From JANNSX01 sp041397825 (lineage in GTDB: Bacteria > Pseudomonadota > Alphaproteobacteria > Rhizobiales > Hyphomicrobiaceae): a DNA stretch of 64,000 bases. Under the pieces are notes generated by a model, which was not told the origin of the DNA, ran no database searches, and saw only the letters and a program-made list of their open reading frames with translations. Location of the stretch: positions 1 through 64,000 of the forward strand of contig JAWKVX010000002.1 in assembly GCA_041397825.1 (NCBI GenBank). The letters are read 5' to 3'. Shown here in pieces: positions 42,109 to 50,574 of the stretch; within the stretch, counting starts at the first letter, position 1, and the number at the start of each line of letters is the position of its first letter. A program made the position numbers and the translations under genes.

Positions 42109-43935
42109 CTAGCCGACCTCCGCCTCTCGCTTCCGCTCCTGCTTCTTCCTCTCGTTGGGATCAAGCCAGCGCTTCCTCAGGCGGATCGATTTGGGCGTCA
42201 CCTCGACGAGCTCGTCATCGGCGATGTAGGCCAGCGCCTTCTCGAGGGTCAGCTTCATCGGCGGTGAGAGGTTGACGTTCTCGTCCTTGCCAGCGGCCCG
42301 GACGTTGGTGAGCTTCTTGCCGGTGAGCACGTTGACGACCAGGTCGTTGTCTCTGGAGTGCTCGCCGACGATCATGCCCTCGTAGACGCGCGTCTGCGGA
42401 TCAACCATGAGACGGCCGCGATCCTCCAGGTTGAAGAGGGCATAGGCCACCGCCTCGCCGTCGCCATTGGAGATGAGGACGCCCGTGCGCCGACCTGGCA
42501 GCTCGCCCTTGAAGGGCTGGTAGCTGTGGAAGATCCGGTTCATCACCGCCGTGCCGCGGGTATCCGACAGAAGTTCCGATTGGTAGCCGATCAGGCCGCG
42601 CGTCGGCACGCGCAGCACCAACCTCTGGCGGCCACCGCCGGAGGGGCGCATCTCGATCAGCTCGCCCTTCCTCTCCGAGAGCTTCTGCACCACGACGCCC
42701 GAATGCCCCTCGTCGACGTCGACGATGACCTCCTCGATCGGCTCGAGCCTCTGCCCCGTGGCCTTGTCCTCGGTGATGACGACTTTGGGCCGCGAGACGG
42801 TCATCTCGAAGCCCTCGCGCCGCATGGTCTCGATCAGGATGGCGAGCTGCAGCTCGCCGCGGCCGGCGACCTCGAAGGACTCCGCCTCGCTCGTGTCGCG
42901 CACCCGGATGGCGACGTTGCGTTCGGTTTCGTTCATCAGCCGCTCGCGGATGACCCGGCTCTGCACCTTGTCGCCGTCCTTGCCGGCCAGCGGGCCGTCG
43001 TTGATGCGGAACAGCATGGCGAGCGTCGGCGGATCGACCGGTTGCGAGGGAATCGGCTCCGTCACCTCCGGATCGGCGATGGTGTCGGCGACGGTGGCCT
43101 GTGTCAGGCCGGCAATGGCGACGATGTCGCCCGCCTCGCCGGCGTCGATGCCCTGCCGCTCGATGCCGCGGAACGCCAGCACTTTCGTCACGCGCGCCGT
43201 CTCGATCGTCGTCCCGTCGCGATGCAGCGCGCGGACCGATTGTCCGGCCTTGACCCGGCCCGAGGAGATCCGTCCCGTCAGGATGCGCCCGAGATAAGAA
43301 TCATACTCGAGCGTCGTCGCCAGCATCCGGAACGGTCCGTCCTCGATCGTGGGCTCCGGGACGTGGCGAACGACCAGATCGAACAGCGCCGCCATGTCGG
43401 ACTTCGGGCCAGCCGGGTCGAGTGCCATCCAGCCTTCACGGGCCGAGCCGTATAGAATTGGGAAGTCGAGTTGCTCGTCATTGGCGTCGAGGGCGGCAAA
43501 CAGGTCGAAGACCTCGTTCACGACCTCATTGTGGCGCTCGTCCGGCCGGTCGATCTTGTTGATGGCAACGATCGGTCTCAGGCCACGCTTGAGCGCTTTC
43601 GAAACCACGAACTTGGTCTGCGGCAGGGGGCCCTCGGAAGCATCGACCAGGACGATCACCCCGTCGACCATGTTGAGGATCCGCTCGACCTCGCCGCCGA
43701 AATCCGCGTGCCCCGGGGTGTCGACGATATTGATCCGGACATCCTTCCAGACCAGCGAGGTACATTTGGCGAGAATGGTGATGCCGCGCTCGCGCTCGAG
43801 ATCGTTCGAGTCCATGACACGCTCGGCCACCCGCTGGTTGTCGCGGAAGGCACCGGACTGCTTGAGTAGCACGTCGATCAGCGTCGTCTTGCCGTGATCG
43901 ACATGGGCAATGATGGCGATGTTGCGGAGGGTCAT
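42109..43935 (-). CDS. typA: Ribosome-associated GTPase TypA/BipA
   Basis: A 608-residue translational GTPase of normal length. G motifs are complete: AIIAHVDHGKTTLIDVLL (G1), ERERGITILAKC (G2), NIVDTPGHADFGGEVERI (G3), VAINKIDRPDERHNEV (G4) and YGSAREGW (G5). An EF-G-like domain II and two ferredoxin-like domains follow (LQLAILIETMRREGFEMTVS), then the TypA-specific C-terminal domain (RKRWLDPNERKKQERKREAE). It binds the ribosome and is needed for stress and cold adaptation in other bacteria. Divergent from the first J-domain gene. Confidence 0.96.
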   Translation of the reverse strand: MTLRNIAIIAHVDHGKTTLIDVLLKQSGAFRDNQRVAERVMDSNDLERERGITILAKCTSLVWKDVRINIVDTPGHADFGGEVERILNMVDGVIVLVDASEGPLPQTKFVVSKALKRGLRPIVAINKIDRPDERHNEVVNEVFDLFAALDANDEQLDFPILYGSAREGWMALDPAGPKSDMAALFDLVVRHVPEPTIEDGPFRMLATTLEYDSYLGRILTGRISSGRVKAGQSVRALHRDGTTIETARVTKVLAFRGIERQGIDAGEAGDIVAIAGLTQATVADTIADPEVTEPIPSQPVDPPTLAMLFRINDGPLAGKDGDKVQSRVIRERLMNETERNVAIRVRDTSEAESFEVAGRGELQLAILIETMRREGFEMTVSRPKVVITEDKATGQRLEPIEEVIVDVDEGHSGVVVQKLSERKGELIEMRPSGGGRQRLVLRVPTRGLIGYQSELLSDTRGTAVMNRIFHSYQPFKGELPGRRTGVLISNGDGEAVAYALFNLEDRGRLMVDPQTRVYEGMIVGEHSRDNDLVVNVLTGKKLTNVRAAGKDENVNLSPPMKLTLEKALAYIADDELVEVTPKSIRLRKRWLDPNERKKQERKREAEVG

Positions 43936-44237
43936 TCGCTCAAGTTTTGCGAGGTGAAGGCGGCGTGGACACCGCAGTGTCCCCGACGGGCTGGCTCCCG
44001 GCTCATCGAGAACAAAGTGCGGACTTGATGCCAGAGCGCCTTCTGATTGCTAAGGGTCGGGGGCGCTCTAGCACAGATCGCCGGCCACCGCCATAGACGG
44101 TGCGAACGGGCGCAATCCATTACAAATGGTTAGCAATTGGTTGGGATATCAATTCTTCTTCAAGATAATGCGGGTAGGCTTCAGATCAAAATACTATCAG
44201 GGACCAGCTTCCTCGTGAGCTGGCGGAGCGTCGGCGC
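43936..44237. other. Divergent intergenic region, typA / J-domain gene
   Basis: 302 bases with no gene. The right 120 bases are AT-rich (CCATTACAAATGGTTAGCAA, then GGATATCAATTCTTC) and likely hold the promoter of the J-domain pair; I could not define boxes with confidence. Confidence 0.4.
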
Positions 44238-44756
44238 GTGTTCAGTAAGGAAAACGACTATCAGCGTCACAACCGGACGCCCGTCTCGGTTTCCATCACG
44301 CTTGCCAACGGCCAGACGCTGCGCGGCACGCTGTTCGTGCCCAAGACCAAGTCGCTCATGGAGGAGCTCAACCGCGGCGAGCCCTTTCTCGAGTTCGAGA
44401 GTTATGACGGCACTCGGATGTTCATCGCTCGGACCAATATCGGGTCGGTGAAGGAGTTCAATATCCCGAGGGTCGATCAGCTCGAGAAGAAGGTCGGCAT
44501 GCTCGACCAGTTCGACGCTCACGCGGTGCTCGGGATCAAGCAGGATGCCGACAAGACCGCCATCCGCCAAGCCTATCTAGGCCTGGCCAAGACGTACCAT
44601 CCCGACCGGTTCGCCCGCCTCGAATTGCCGAAGGAGGTGTTCGAGTATCTGAGCGCGGTCGCGACACGGGTCAATCTCGCCTATTCGGAGCTTCGCGGGC
44701 ACGGTGCCTCCGGCGAGGAGACCAATCACGCGGCAACGGACGGCGCAGAGCTATAG
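44238..44756 (+). CDS. J-domain protein with novel N-terminal domain (first of a pair)
   Basis: A 172-residue protein. Residues 14-90 form a small beta-rich domain I do not recognise (PVSVSITLANGQTLRGTLFV, TKSLMEELNRGEPFLEFESY, FIARTNIGSVKEF). Residues 93-160 are a J domain: DAHAVLGIKQDADKTAIRQA, then YLGLAKTYHPDRF with the HPD tripeptide needed to stimulate DnaK. In ordinary DnaJ the J domain is N-terminal; here it is C-terminal. Start: GTG 44238 with GGAG upstream. A paralogue with the same layout follows 153 bases later. It is probably a DnaK co-chaperone recruiting a specific client; the client is unknown. Confidence 0.82.
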   Translation: MFSKENDYQRHNRTPVSVSITLANGQTLRGTLFVPKTKSLMEELNRGEPFLEFESYDGTRMFIARTNIGSVKEFNIPRVDQLEKKVGMLDQFDAHAVLGIKQDADKTAIRQAYLGLAKTYHPDRFARLELPKEVFEYLSAVATRVNLAYSELRGHGASGEETNHAATDGAEL

Positions 44757-44909
44757 CGGCCGTTCGAGCGGTGGCGATCCCGGCTCGACGCATCGATACG
44801 CTCGATCCGTCGCGCTAAAGCGAGCGCCCGACCCGTCACCTTTGCATGCTTCCTGCAGCACGATCATCGGATGGCCCCTGGCTGTCCCAGATCGGCACAG
44901 GAGACTCCC

Positions 44910-45425
44910 ATGTTCGAGCGTAACCGGATCGAGCACCAGGGCGAGGCCCAAAAGAAGGGGCACATCGTCGAGGTCGCCCTCAGCGACGGCAGCGTCCTCA
45001 AAGGGAAGATTTTCATTTCGGTTACGAAATCGTTGGCTGACGAGCTCAACGGATCCGGCACTTTCCTCGAGTTCCATTCCGTCTCTGGTGACAAGACGCT
45101 GCTATCCAAGGCTCGGATCGCCACTGTGACGAGCTTCGAGGCTCCCCGCGCCGACCAGCTCGAGAGGGGGCTTCGGCAAATCGAAGGCTTCGATGCCTAC
45201 GATGTCCTGCGCGTCGAGCGCGGCGCCAGCCTGGACGAGATCAAATCGTCCTATCACCGGCTGGCCAAGGCGTACCATCCCGATCGTTTCGCGGCTACCG
45301 AACTGCCGCCGGAGATGGCCGATTATGTCGCCGCCATCGCCCGCCGGCTCAACCTCGCCTATGCCATGTTGCAGGACGAGCGAAGCTTCGCCCCATCACC
45401 ACCGCCGCGGCGTGCCCACCACTAA
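44910..45425 (+). CDS. J-domain protein with novel N-terminal domain (second of a pair)
   Basis: A 171-residue paralogue of the preceding protein with the same order. The N-terminal beta-rich domain reads IVEVALSDGSVLKGKIFISV, TKSLADELNGSGTFLEFHSV and ARIATVTSFEAPRADQLERG. The C-terminal J domain reads DAYDVLRVERGASLDEIKSS, then YHRLAKAYHPDRF with intact HPD. Shared positions include the TKSL..ELN and FLEF strings and the PR.DQLE hinge. ATG 44910 follows AGGAG. Its last four bases overlap the convergent conserved gene. Confidence 0.82.
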   Translation: MFERNRIEHQGEAQKKGHIVEVALSDGSVLKGKIFISVTKSLADELNGSGTFLEFHSVSGDKTLLSKARIATVTSFEAPRADQLERGLRQIEGFDAYDVLRVERGASLDEIKSSYHRLAKAYHPDRFAATELPPEMADYVAAIARRLNLAYAMLQDERSFAPSPPPRRAHH

Positions 45426-46096
45426 CGCGGCGTAAGCGAGCCAATCCCCACTTCGCCTGACCCTGCTCGGGGCCCCGTGCTCGGGTGCAGCATGGGCCGA
45501 TAGCCGGCGGCGAGAACCCGTCTGATCGCCGGTGGCGTGATGGGCGTGCCCTCTATCTCCGCGGCCGGCAGGTGCTCGGAGCAATAGCCCTCGAACGTCC
45601 AGCGCCAGATCCGATCGTTCATCACGAGATGCGGCACCTCGCCGACGAGCAGCATGCTGCCGTCGGGGAGGCTCGAGGCTGCGACGGGTGCCTCGCTCGA
45701 CCGGCCTCGGCTGGCCCAACGCTGACGATGCAACACATCGTCCATGGTCGCCACCCTGGGGGCCTCGTTCTGGCCTTCGACCGCTCCCCACAGAGCGGCA
45801 AAGCGGTTGAAGTCGGCCCGGCGGCACAAGGCGCAGGGGCGATGCCCGGCGGCCAGAGCGGTCGCCTCGTCGAGAAAGAACAGCTGCGTATAGTGCCGGT
45901 CAGCCCAAATGTCCTCGTGCCGGCCCTTCCATTCGAGGCGGCAGGCGATCCAGGCCCTGCTCGCCCAGCGGCGAAGTCCGAGCCTGCCCTCGGGCCGATG
46001 GAATTGTCCGCCGCGATTGCCCATCATGAGGCCCCGGGCTTCGACGGCCTCCAGGGCTCCGGTCGGCGCCACGCGATTTTGAAGCGGCACCGGCAT
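45422..46096 (-). CDS. Conserved hypothetical protein (GNRGG motif)
   Basis: A 224-residue soluble protein without a signal peptide or membrane segment. Notable strings are ARGLMMGNRGGQFHRPEGRL near the N-terminus, RAWIACRLEWKGRHEDIW, FLDEATALAAGHRPCALCRR with a CxxC pair, and DRIWRWTFEGYC. ITPPAIRRVLAAGYRPMLHP closes it. These look like a genuine conserved family, and I recall similar uncharacterised proteins, but I know no function. The CxxC and several Trp/His could form a metal site. It overlaps the second J-domain gene by 4 bases, tail to tail. Confidence 0.72.
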   Translation of the reverse strand: MPVPLQNRVAPTGALEAVEARGLMMGNRGGQFHRPEGRLGLRRWASRAWIACRLEWKGRHEDIWADRHYTQLFFLDEATALAAGHRPCALCRRADFNRFAALWGAVEGQNEAPRVATMDDVLHRQRWASRGRSSEAPVAASSLPDGSMLLVGEVPHLVMNDRIWRWTFEGYCSEHLPAAEIEGTPITPPAIRRVLAAGYRPMLHPSTGPRAGSGEVGIGSLTPR

Positions 46097-46107
46097 GCCT
46101 TCTCTTG

Positions 46108-47178
46108 CTAGTGACCAGCCGAATCGACCGAGGTGTGGCCTGCGTCGGCCTTTGTCTTCCAGAGCGAGAACAGAACGCCGCCGGCCAGGAGCGCCAACGT
46201 AATGCCGAGACTCAGCTCCGAGGGGAACTTGCCGATCCAGCCCGACAGGAAGATTTTCGCACCGATGAAGACCAACACGAGTGCCAATGCGTATTTGAGA
46301 TAGTGGAAGCGATGCACCATCGCGGCGAGGGCGAAGTAGAGCGATCGGAGCCCGAGGATCGCAAAGATGTTCGACGTATAGACGATGAATGGCTCCTGCG
46401 TGATCGCGAATACCGCCGGGACCGAATCGACCGCAAAGACCAGGTCGATGAATTCGATCACGGCCAGTGCCAGGAAGAGAGGCGTCGCGTGGCGGACCAG
46501 CTTCCCCGTCTTCTTGTCCGGTGCCATGACGAAGAAGTGCTCGTCGTGCAGCTGGTCGGTCACCCGCATGCGCTTCTTCAGGAATTTGAGGATGACGTTG
46601 TTTGCGATGTCTGGCTCCTCACCGACGACCAGAAGCATCTTGAGGCCGGTGAACAGCAGGAAGGCGCCGAAAACGTAGAGCACCCAGTGGAAACGCTCGA
46701 GTAGCACGGCGCCGCCGGCGATCATGAGGCCGCGCATGATAATGACACCAAGGATGCCCCAGAACAGTACCCGGTGCTGGTAGCGGCGCGGCACCGCGAA
46801 ATAGCTGAAGACGAGCGAGATGACGAAGATGTTGTCGATCGACAGGCTCTGCTCCACGAGCAGGCCGGTGATGAAGAGCTGGGCGGCGTGCCAGGCGCGT
46901 GTCAGCGGATCGGACAATGCGGCAAGCTGTGGGTCGCTCAGCGTCGCAGGATCGGCCTGATAGTAGATATAGGCGACGATGACCGAGAACACCCAGCCCA
47001 TGCAGATGAAGAAGGCCGAGAGAATGGCGCTCTCACGGACGGTGACCTCATGTGGCTTGCCGTGCAGCACGCCCAGATCGAAGGCCAGCAGGCCGACGAC
47101 GACGCCGACGAAACTCAGCCAAATCCACACCGGCATACCGAGCCATGGCAGCTCGACCGCCGCATCTATGAATTCCAT
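46108..47178 (-). CDS. TerC/Alx family membrane protein
   Basis: A 356-residue integral membrane protein with about nine membrane segments. Characteristic TerC strings are SFVGVVVGLLAFDLGVLHGK, EQSLSIDNIFVISLVFSYFA with the conserved SxDN, and EFIDLVFAVDSVPAVFAITQ with the second acidic motif. SNIFAILGLRSLYFALAAMV follows. Members (TerC, Alx, MeeF) are linked to tellurite resistance or manganese export to periplasmic metalloproteins. I found no yybP-ykoY-like manganese riboswitch in the leader. Convergent with nothing on its left, 11 bases from the conserved gene, which may share its transcript. Confidence 0.92.
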   Translation of the reverse strand: MEFIDAAVELPWLGMPVWIWLSFVGVVVGLLAFDLGVLHGKPHEVTVRESAILSAFFICMGWVFSVIVAYIYYQADPATLSDPQLAALSDPLTRAWHAAQLFITGLLVEQSLSIDNIFVISLVFSYFAVPRRYQHRVLFWGILGVIIMRGLMIAGGAVLLERFHWVLYVFGAFLLFTGLKMLLVVGEEPDIANNVILKFLKKRMRVTDQLHDEHFFVMAPDKKTGKLVRHATPLFLALAVIEFIDLVFAVDSVPAVFAITQEPFIVYTSNIFAILGLRSLYFALAAMVHRFHYLKYALALVLVFIGAKIFLSGWIGKFPSELSLGITLALLAGGVLFSLWKTKADAGHTSVDSAGH

Positions 47179-47455
47179 GGTCGCCCCAATCCGCGAGCCC
47201 GTCCGGCCGCCCTGGCCCCCTCGGGCCGCCCGGGTCTCGGTTCAGCTTCGGACGTTAGTTGGGATTGCACGTGGCAAAATGCAATGCGACAGGCCGCAAC
47301 CGGAGCGATTGCGGTCGGCACGAGGGGGCTTAGGCGTAAGAAAATCGAAGCGGCGTTACCGGGGAAACAGGCGGTGAAGCAGCAACTTACCAAATCCTGG
47401 GTCAAGAGAAGCCGGAAAGGCCCCAATGACCCGAGGTAAGATAAGGGAGGCCGCC
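47179..47455. other. Divergent intergenic region, terC / exported protein
   Basis: 277 bases without a gene. A GC-rich inverted-repeat-like stretch lies near terC (about 47195-47235). No riboswitch or promoter boxes recognised. Confidence 0.35.
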
Positions 47456-48034
47456 ATGAAGACGCTCGTATCGCTGATCGCCCTCGCCGCCGGCATCGCC
47501 GTCGCCGTCCCGGTCGTTGGAACGGCGTCGGCAGCCAACGCCTCACAGGGCCTAAACACTCAAAGCCCGGCCATGGTCCGCCCGGCCGGCGCTCAGCTCG
47601 AGACAATCGCCATCGAGCTTGCGGACACGACCATGCGCGTCTTCCTCGAGGGTGTCCGGCAGAAGGACTTTCGCGTCCTCGGTCAGGTTGCCTCGCTCAA
47701 CTTCCGGAAAAGCTACACCCCGGCCCAGGTCAACGACGCGTTCAAGCAGTTCTTCGCGGTGACGGTGACGGGCGATCCGCTGGCTGGCAAGAGCCCGATC
47801 TTCGTCGCCTCGCCCCTCATCAACACGGCCGGCGCCCTCGAGGTTCAGGGCTTCTACGAGCTTCCCGACGGCCTGCTGATGTTCCAGCTCGTGCATGTTC
47901 GCGAGGGCACGGGCTGGAAGCTCGACGGCATCAACGTCCGTTCCGAGCCCTACACCCCGCCCGCCGCCAACCCGGCCTCGGGGGCCAAGCCTCTCAAGTT
48001 CAAGATCCCGGCGGGGCGGATGGTGGAGGCGTGA
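47456..48034 (+). CDS. Exported protein of unknown function
   Basis: A 192-residue protein with a Sec signal peptide (KTLVSLIALAAGIAVAVPVV, cleavage near ASA-ANA). The mature part (AQLETIAIELADTTMRVFLE, VNDAFKQFFAVTVTGDPLAG, GFYELPDGLLMFQLVHVREG, TGWKLDGINVR) has the mixed helix-sheet pattern of an NTF2/SnoaL-like or DUF3887-like cone fold, which is a guess from pattern only. ATG 47456 has AAGGGAGG six bases upstream. It converges on argG, 3 bases away. Confidence 0.68.
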   Translation: MKTLVSLIALAAGIAVAVPVVGTASAANASQGLNTQSPAMVRPAGAQLETIAIELADTTMRVFLEGVRQKDFRVLGQVASLNFRKSYTPAQVNDAFKQFFAVTVTGDPLAGKSPIFVASPLINTAGALEVQGFYELPDGLLMFQLVHVREGTGWKLDGINVRSEPYTPPAANPASGAKPLKFKIPAGRMVEA

Positions 48035-48037
48035 GTT

Positions 48038-49261
48038 CTACCGCTCTCGCTTGCCCAACGTCCTAAGTCGCAACGCATTCAGCCGGATGAACCCCTCGGC
48101 GTCCTTCTGGTCATAGGCGCCGCGGTCGTCCTCGAAGGTGACGAGCTGATTGGAGTAGAGGGACTTCGGGCTCTTCCGGCCGACAATGATGACATTGCCC
48201 TTGTAGAGCTTGAGACGGACCTCGCCCTCGACATGCTCCTGGCTCTTGTCGATAAGGGCCTGCAGCATCTCGCGCTCGGGCGCGTACCAGAAGCCATAGT
48301 AGACAAGCTCGGCATAGCGCGGCATCAGCTCGTCCTTGAGATGCGCCGCGCCGCGATCGAGGGTGAGTGACTCGATCGCGCGATGTGCCGCATGGAGGAT
48401 CGTGCCGCCGGGCGTCTCGTAGATGCCGCGCGACTTCATGCCGACGAAGCGGTTCTCGACGAGGTCGATGCGGCCGATGCCGTTGTCGTGACCGAGCTCG
48501 TTGAGCCTGGTCAGCAGCGTCGCCGGAGAGAGTCGCTTGCCGTCGATAGAGACGGCATCGCCCTTTTCGAAGCCGATGCGGATGACGGTCGGTGTGTCGG
48601 GCGCATCTTCGGGTGCGATCGTGCGCTGGAACACGTAGGACGGCGGCTCGACGTCCGGATCCTCGAGCACTTTACCTTCCGAGGAGGAGTGCAGCAGGTT
48701 GGCGTCGACGGAGAAAGGCGCCTCGCCACGCTTGTCCTTGGCGATCGGGATCTGGTGCTTCTCGGCGAAGTCGATGAGCTGCTCCCGGCTCTTGAACTGC
48801 CATTCGCGCCAGGGGGCGACGATCTTGATGTCGGGGTTCAAGGCATAGGCCGTCAGCTCGAAGCGGACCTGGTCGTTGCCTTTGCCGGTCGCGCCGTGGG
48901 CGACCGCGTCGGCACCGGTCGCGCGGGCAATCTCGATCAGCCGCTTGGCGATCAGCGGTCGCGCGATCGAAGTGCCGAGCAGATAGACGCCCTCGTAGAG
49001 CGCGTTGGCGCGGAACATCGGAAAGACGAAGTCGCGCACGAACTCCTCGCGGACGTCCTCGACGTAGATGTTCTTCTTCTTGATGCCGAGCATCTCGGCT
49101 TTTTGGCGCGCAGGCTCGAGCTCGCCGCCCTGGCCGAGATCGGCGGTGAAGGTCACGACCTCGGCGCCGTATTCCGTCTGCAACCACTTCAGAATGATGG
49201 AGGTGTCGAGGCCGCCGGAGTAGGCGAGCACCACCTTCTTGATCGATTTGGATTTGGCCAT
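48038..49261 (-). CDS. argG: Argininosuccinate synthase
   Basis: A 407-residue enzyme that condenses citrulline and aspartate with ATP in arginine synthesis. VLAYSGGLDTSIILKWLQTE is the ATP pyrophosphatase loop, GATGKGNDQVRFE the Asp/citrulline site, and PFSVDANLLHSSSEGKVLED and GRIDLVENRFVGMKSRGIYE are family hallmarks. Length is normal. The gene stands alone; no argH or other arg gene is in the window. Confidence 0.97.
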   Translation of the reverse strand: MAKSKSIKKVVLAYSGGLDTSIILKWLQTEYGAEVVTFTADLGQGGELEPARQKAEMLGIKKKNIYVEDVREEFVRDFVFPMFRANALYEGVYLLGTSIARPLIAKRLIEIARATGADAVAHGATGKGNDQVRFELTAYALNPDIKIVAPWREWQFKSREQLIDFAEKHQIPIAKDKRGEAPFSVDANLLHSSSEGKVLEDPDVEPPSYVFQRTIAPEDAPDTPTVIRIGFEKGDAVSIDGKRLSPATLLTRLNELGHDNGIGRIDLVENRFVGMKSRGIYETPGGTILHAAHRAIESLTLDRGAAHLKDELMPRYAELVYYGFWYAPEREMLQALIDKSQEHVEGEVRLKLYKGNVIIVGRKSPKSLYSNQLVTFEDDRGAYDQKDAEGFIRLNALRLRTLGKRER

Positions 49262-49386
49262 GGGGATGTCCTGACGCGAGACGGTTCTGTTCGAAGCTGC
49301 ACGACGCCGCTCGGGCGTGAGATAGCCGGTCCCCGGCGCCTTTCACAAGGGGAGAACCGCCCAATTCCGGCGTGCCGCGGCCCGCC

Positions 49387-49923
49387 TCAGTGGAACCTGA
49401 ACGATCGCTGGCCGGCCGGCACCATGGCCTCGAGCATCGGCTTCATCATGCCCGTCATGCCGAACGGGTCGAAGGGGTTGGCCGACATCGGCCAGCCGGC
49501 ATGGCTCCAGGGCGACATGGGCCAGCCGACCGGGCTCCGCGGCATCTGCCAGAGCAGCGTCGGTGCCATCGTCATCGGTCCCATCCAGAGGAAGAACGGC
49601 GATGGCCTGGCAGGCGTCAGCCAGGCAAAGGGATTGAAGGCGTCCGCAAGCTGACGGTCGCGCGGTCGCCCTCCAAGCCCCATCATCGCACTGGCCGCCT
49701 CGGACCAGACGGCGACGGCGTTCGCACCGCCGAAGCTTCCGGCAGCCGGCCAGACCTCGGTTGGCCGATTGCGCCGGATGGCCGGGGCAGGAAAGGACGG
49801 TGTCGCCTCGATCACTCGACCTGCGGTCTCGAGTCCCGCCTGCATCAGGTTGGCATAGGCCCGGAAGCCTGCGAATGCCAGGTCGGTCCAGGCATGGAAA
49901 ATGTCGGTCGAAACGGCAGACAT
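49387..49923 (-). CDS. Trp/Met/Pro-rich hypothetical protein, possibly phasin-like
   Basis: A 178-residue protein. Residues 1-45 form an amphipathic helix (DIFHAWTDLAFAGFRAYANL, then MQAGLETAGRVIEA) that recalls phasin N-termini. The C-terminal 80 residues are exceptionally rich in Trp, Met, Pro and Phe (PSPFFLWMGPMTMAPTLLWQ, GWPMSPWSHAGWPMSANPFD), a low-complexity, surface- or granule-sticking composition. There is no signal peptide. ATG 49923 has GGAG seven bases upstream. The phasin suggestion is weak; no polyhydroxyalkanoate gene is nearby. Confidence 0.6.
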   Translation of the reverse strand: MSAVSTDIFHAWTDLAFAGFRAYANLMQAGLETAGRVIEATPSFPAPAIRRNRPTEVWPAAGSFGGANAVAVWSEAASAMMGLGGRPRDRQLADAFNPFAWLTPARPSPFFLWMGPMTMAPTLLWQMPRSPVGWPMSPWSHAGWPMSANPFDPFGMTGMMKPMLEAMVPAGQRSFRFH

Positions 49924-50015
49924 ATGCTGCTCCAAGAATTCGGGCATCGGATGCCGTCCATAGTCCTACAGTGATTTGTGCAATGCAACATTAATTTGTG
50001 CAACGCACGGGCGCG

Positions 50016-50450
50016 TCAGGAGGAACGGCCGGCGAGCGCCCAGTAGACGATCCCGGCCGCAAAGCCGGCGGTAGCGAGAATTTGCATGAGGGCCGTGGCC
50101 GGAACCGCCAGGCTGGGGTCTGGGGCTGCGAGGCCGTGCAGGATGGGCATGGCGACCGCCGCCACGCCACCGGCCGCGACCCAATAGACCAGCGACCGGA
50201 TGCGTGCGAGCTCACCGATGACGACCGCGACAACCGCCGGCAAGATCGACAGCGCCGCCCCCCACTCGGTCACGCGGAGCAGCACGTCGGCCAAATCCAT
50301 CCATTGGTTGAGCGGGCTCGACGGCTCGGCGTCGTGCATCGCCGCCGTGAACCTCTCGAGCCCGACGAACCCCAGCACGACGGCTCCGGCCAGCACGGCA
50401 ATGACGAGCGCCAGAGCCACCCAGATGACCCGGCCGATGCTTCGAACCAC
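50016..50450 (-). CDS. Small membrane protein of unknown function
   Basis: A 144-residue protein with four predicted membrane segments: VIWVALALVIAVLAGAVVLG, AALSILPAVVAVVIGELARI, SLVYWVAAGGVAAVAMPILH and ALMQILATAGFAAGIVYWAL. A short periplasmic loop (ERFTAAMHDAEPSSPLNQWM) follows the first. Start: GTG 50450 behind a strong GGAGGAGG; the frame is open to 50513 but that leader is unlikely. I do not recognise a family. It is divergent from the ATP-grasp gene. Confidence 0.65.
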   Translation of the reverse strand: MVRSIGRVIWVALALVIAVLAGAVVLGFVGLERFTAAMHDAEPSSPLNQWMDLADVLLRVTEWGAALSILPAVVAVVIGELARIRSLVYWVAAGGVAAVAMPILHGLAAPDPSLAVPATALMQILATAGFAAGIVYWALAGRSS

Positions 50451-50574
50451 GCCCGCCTCCTCCGCTAACCATGTGCGCGCGCCTTCGCACGGCTTGCTTC
50501 TCAGCGCAAGCAAACTCGGCCATCATGAGGTGAAATCGCCACCGATTGCTGGGCGGATTTTTTTGGGGAATGCC

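Noticed and set aside
47179..47450. Manganese (yybP-ykoY) riboswitch before terC
   Set aside because: No conserved core recognised; only general GC-rich pairing.
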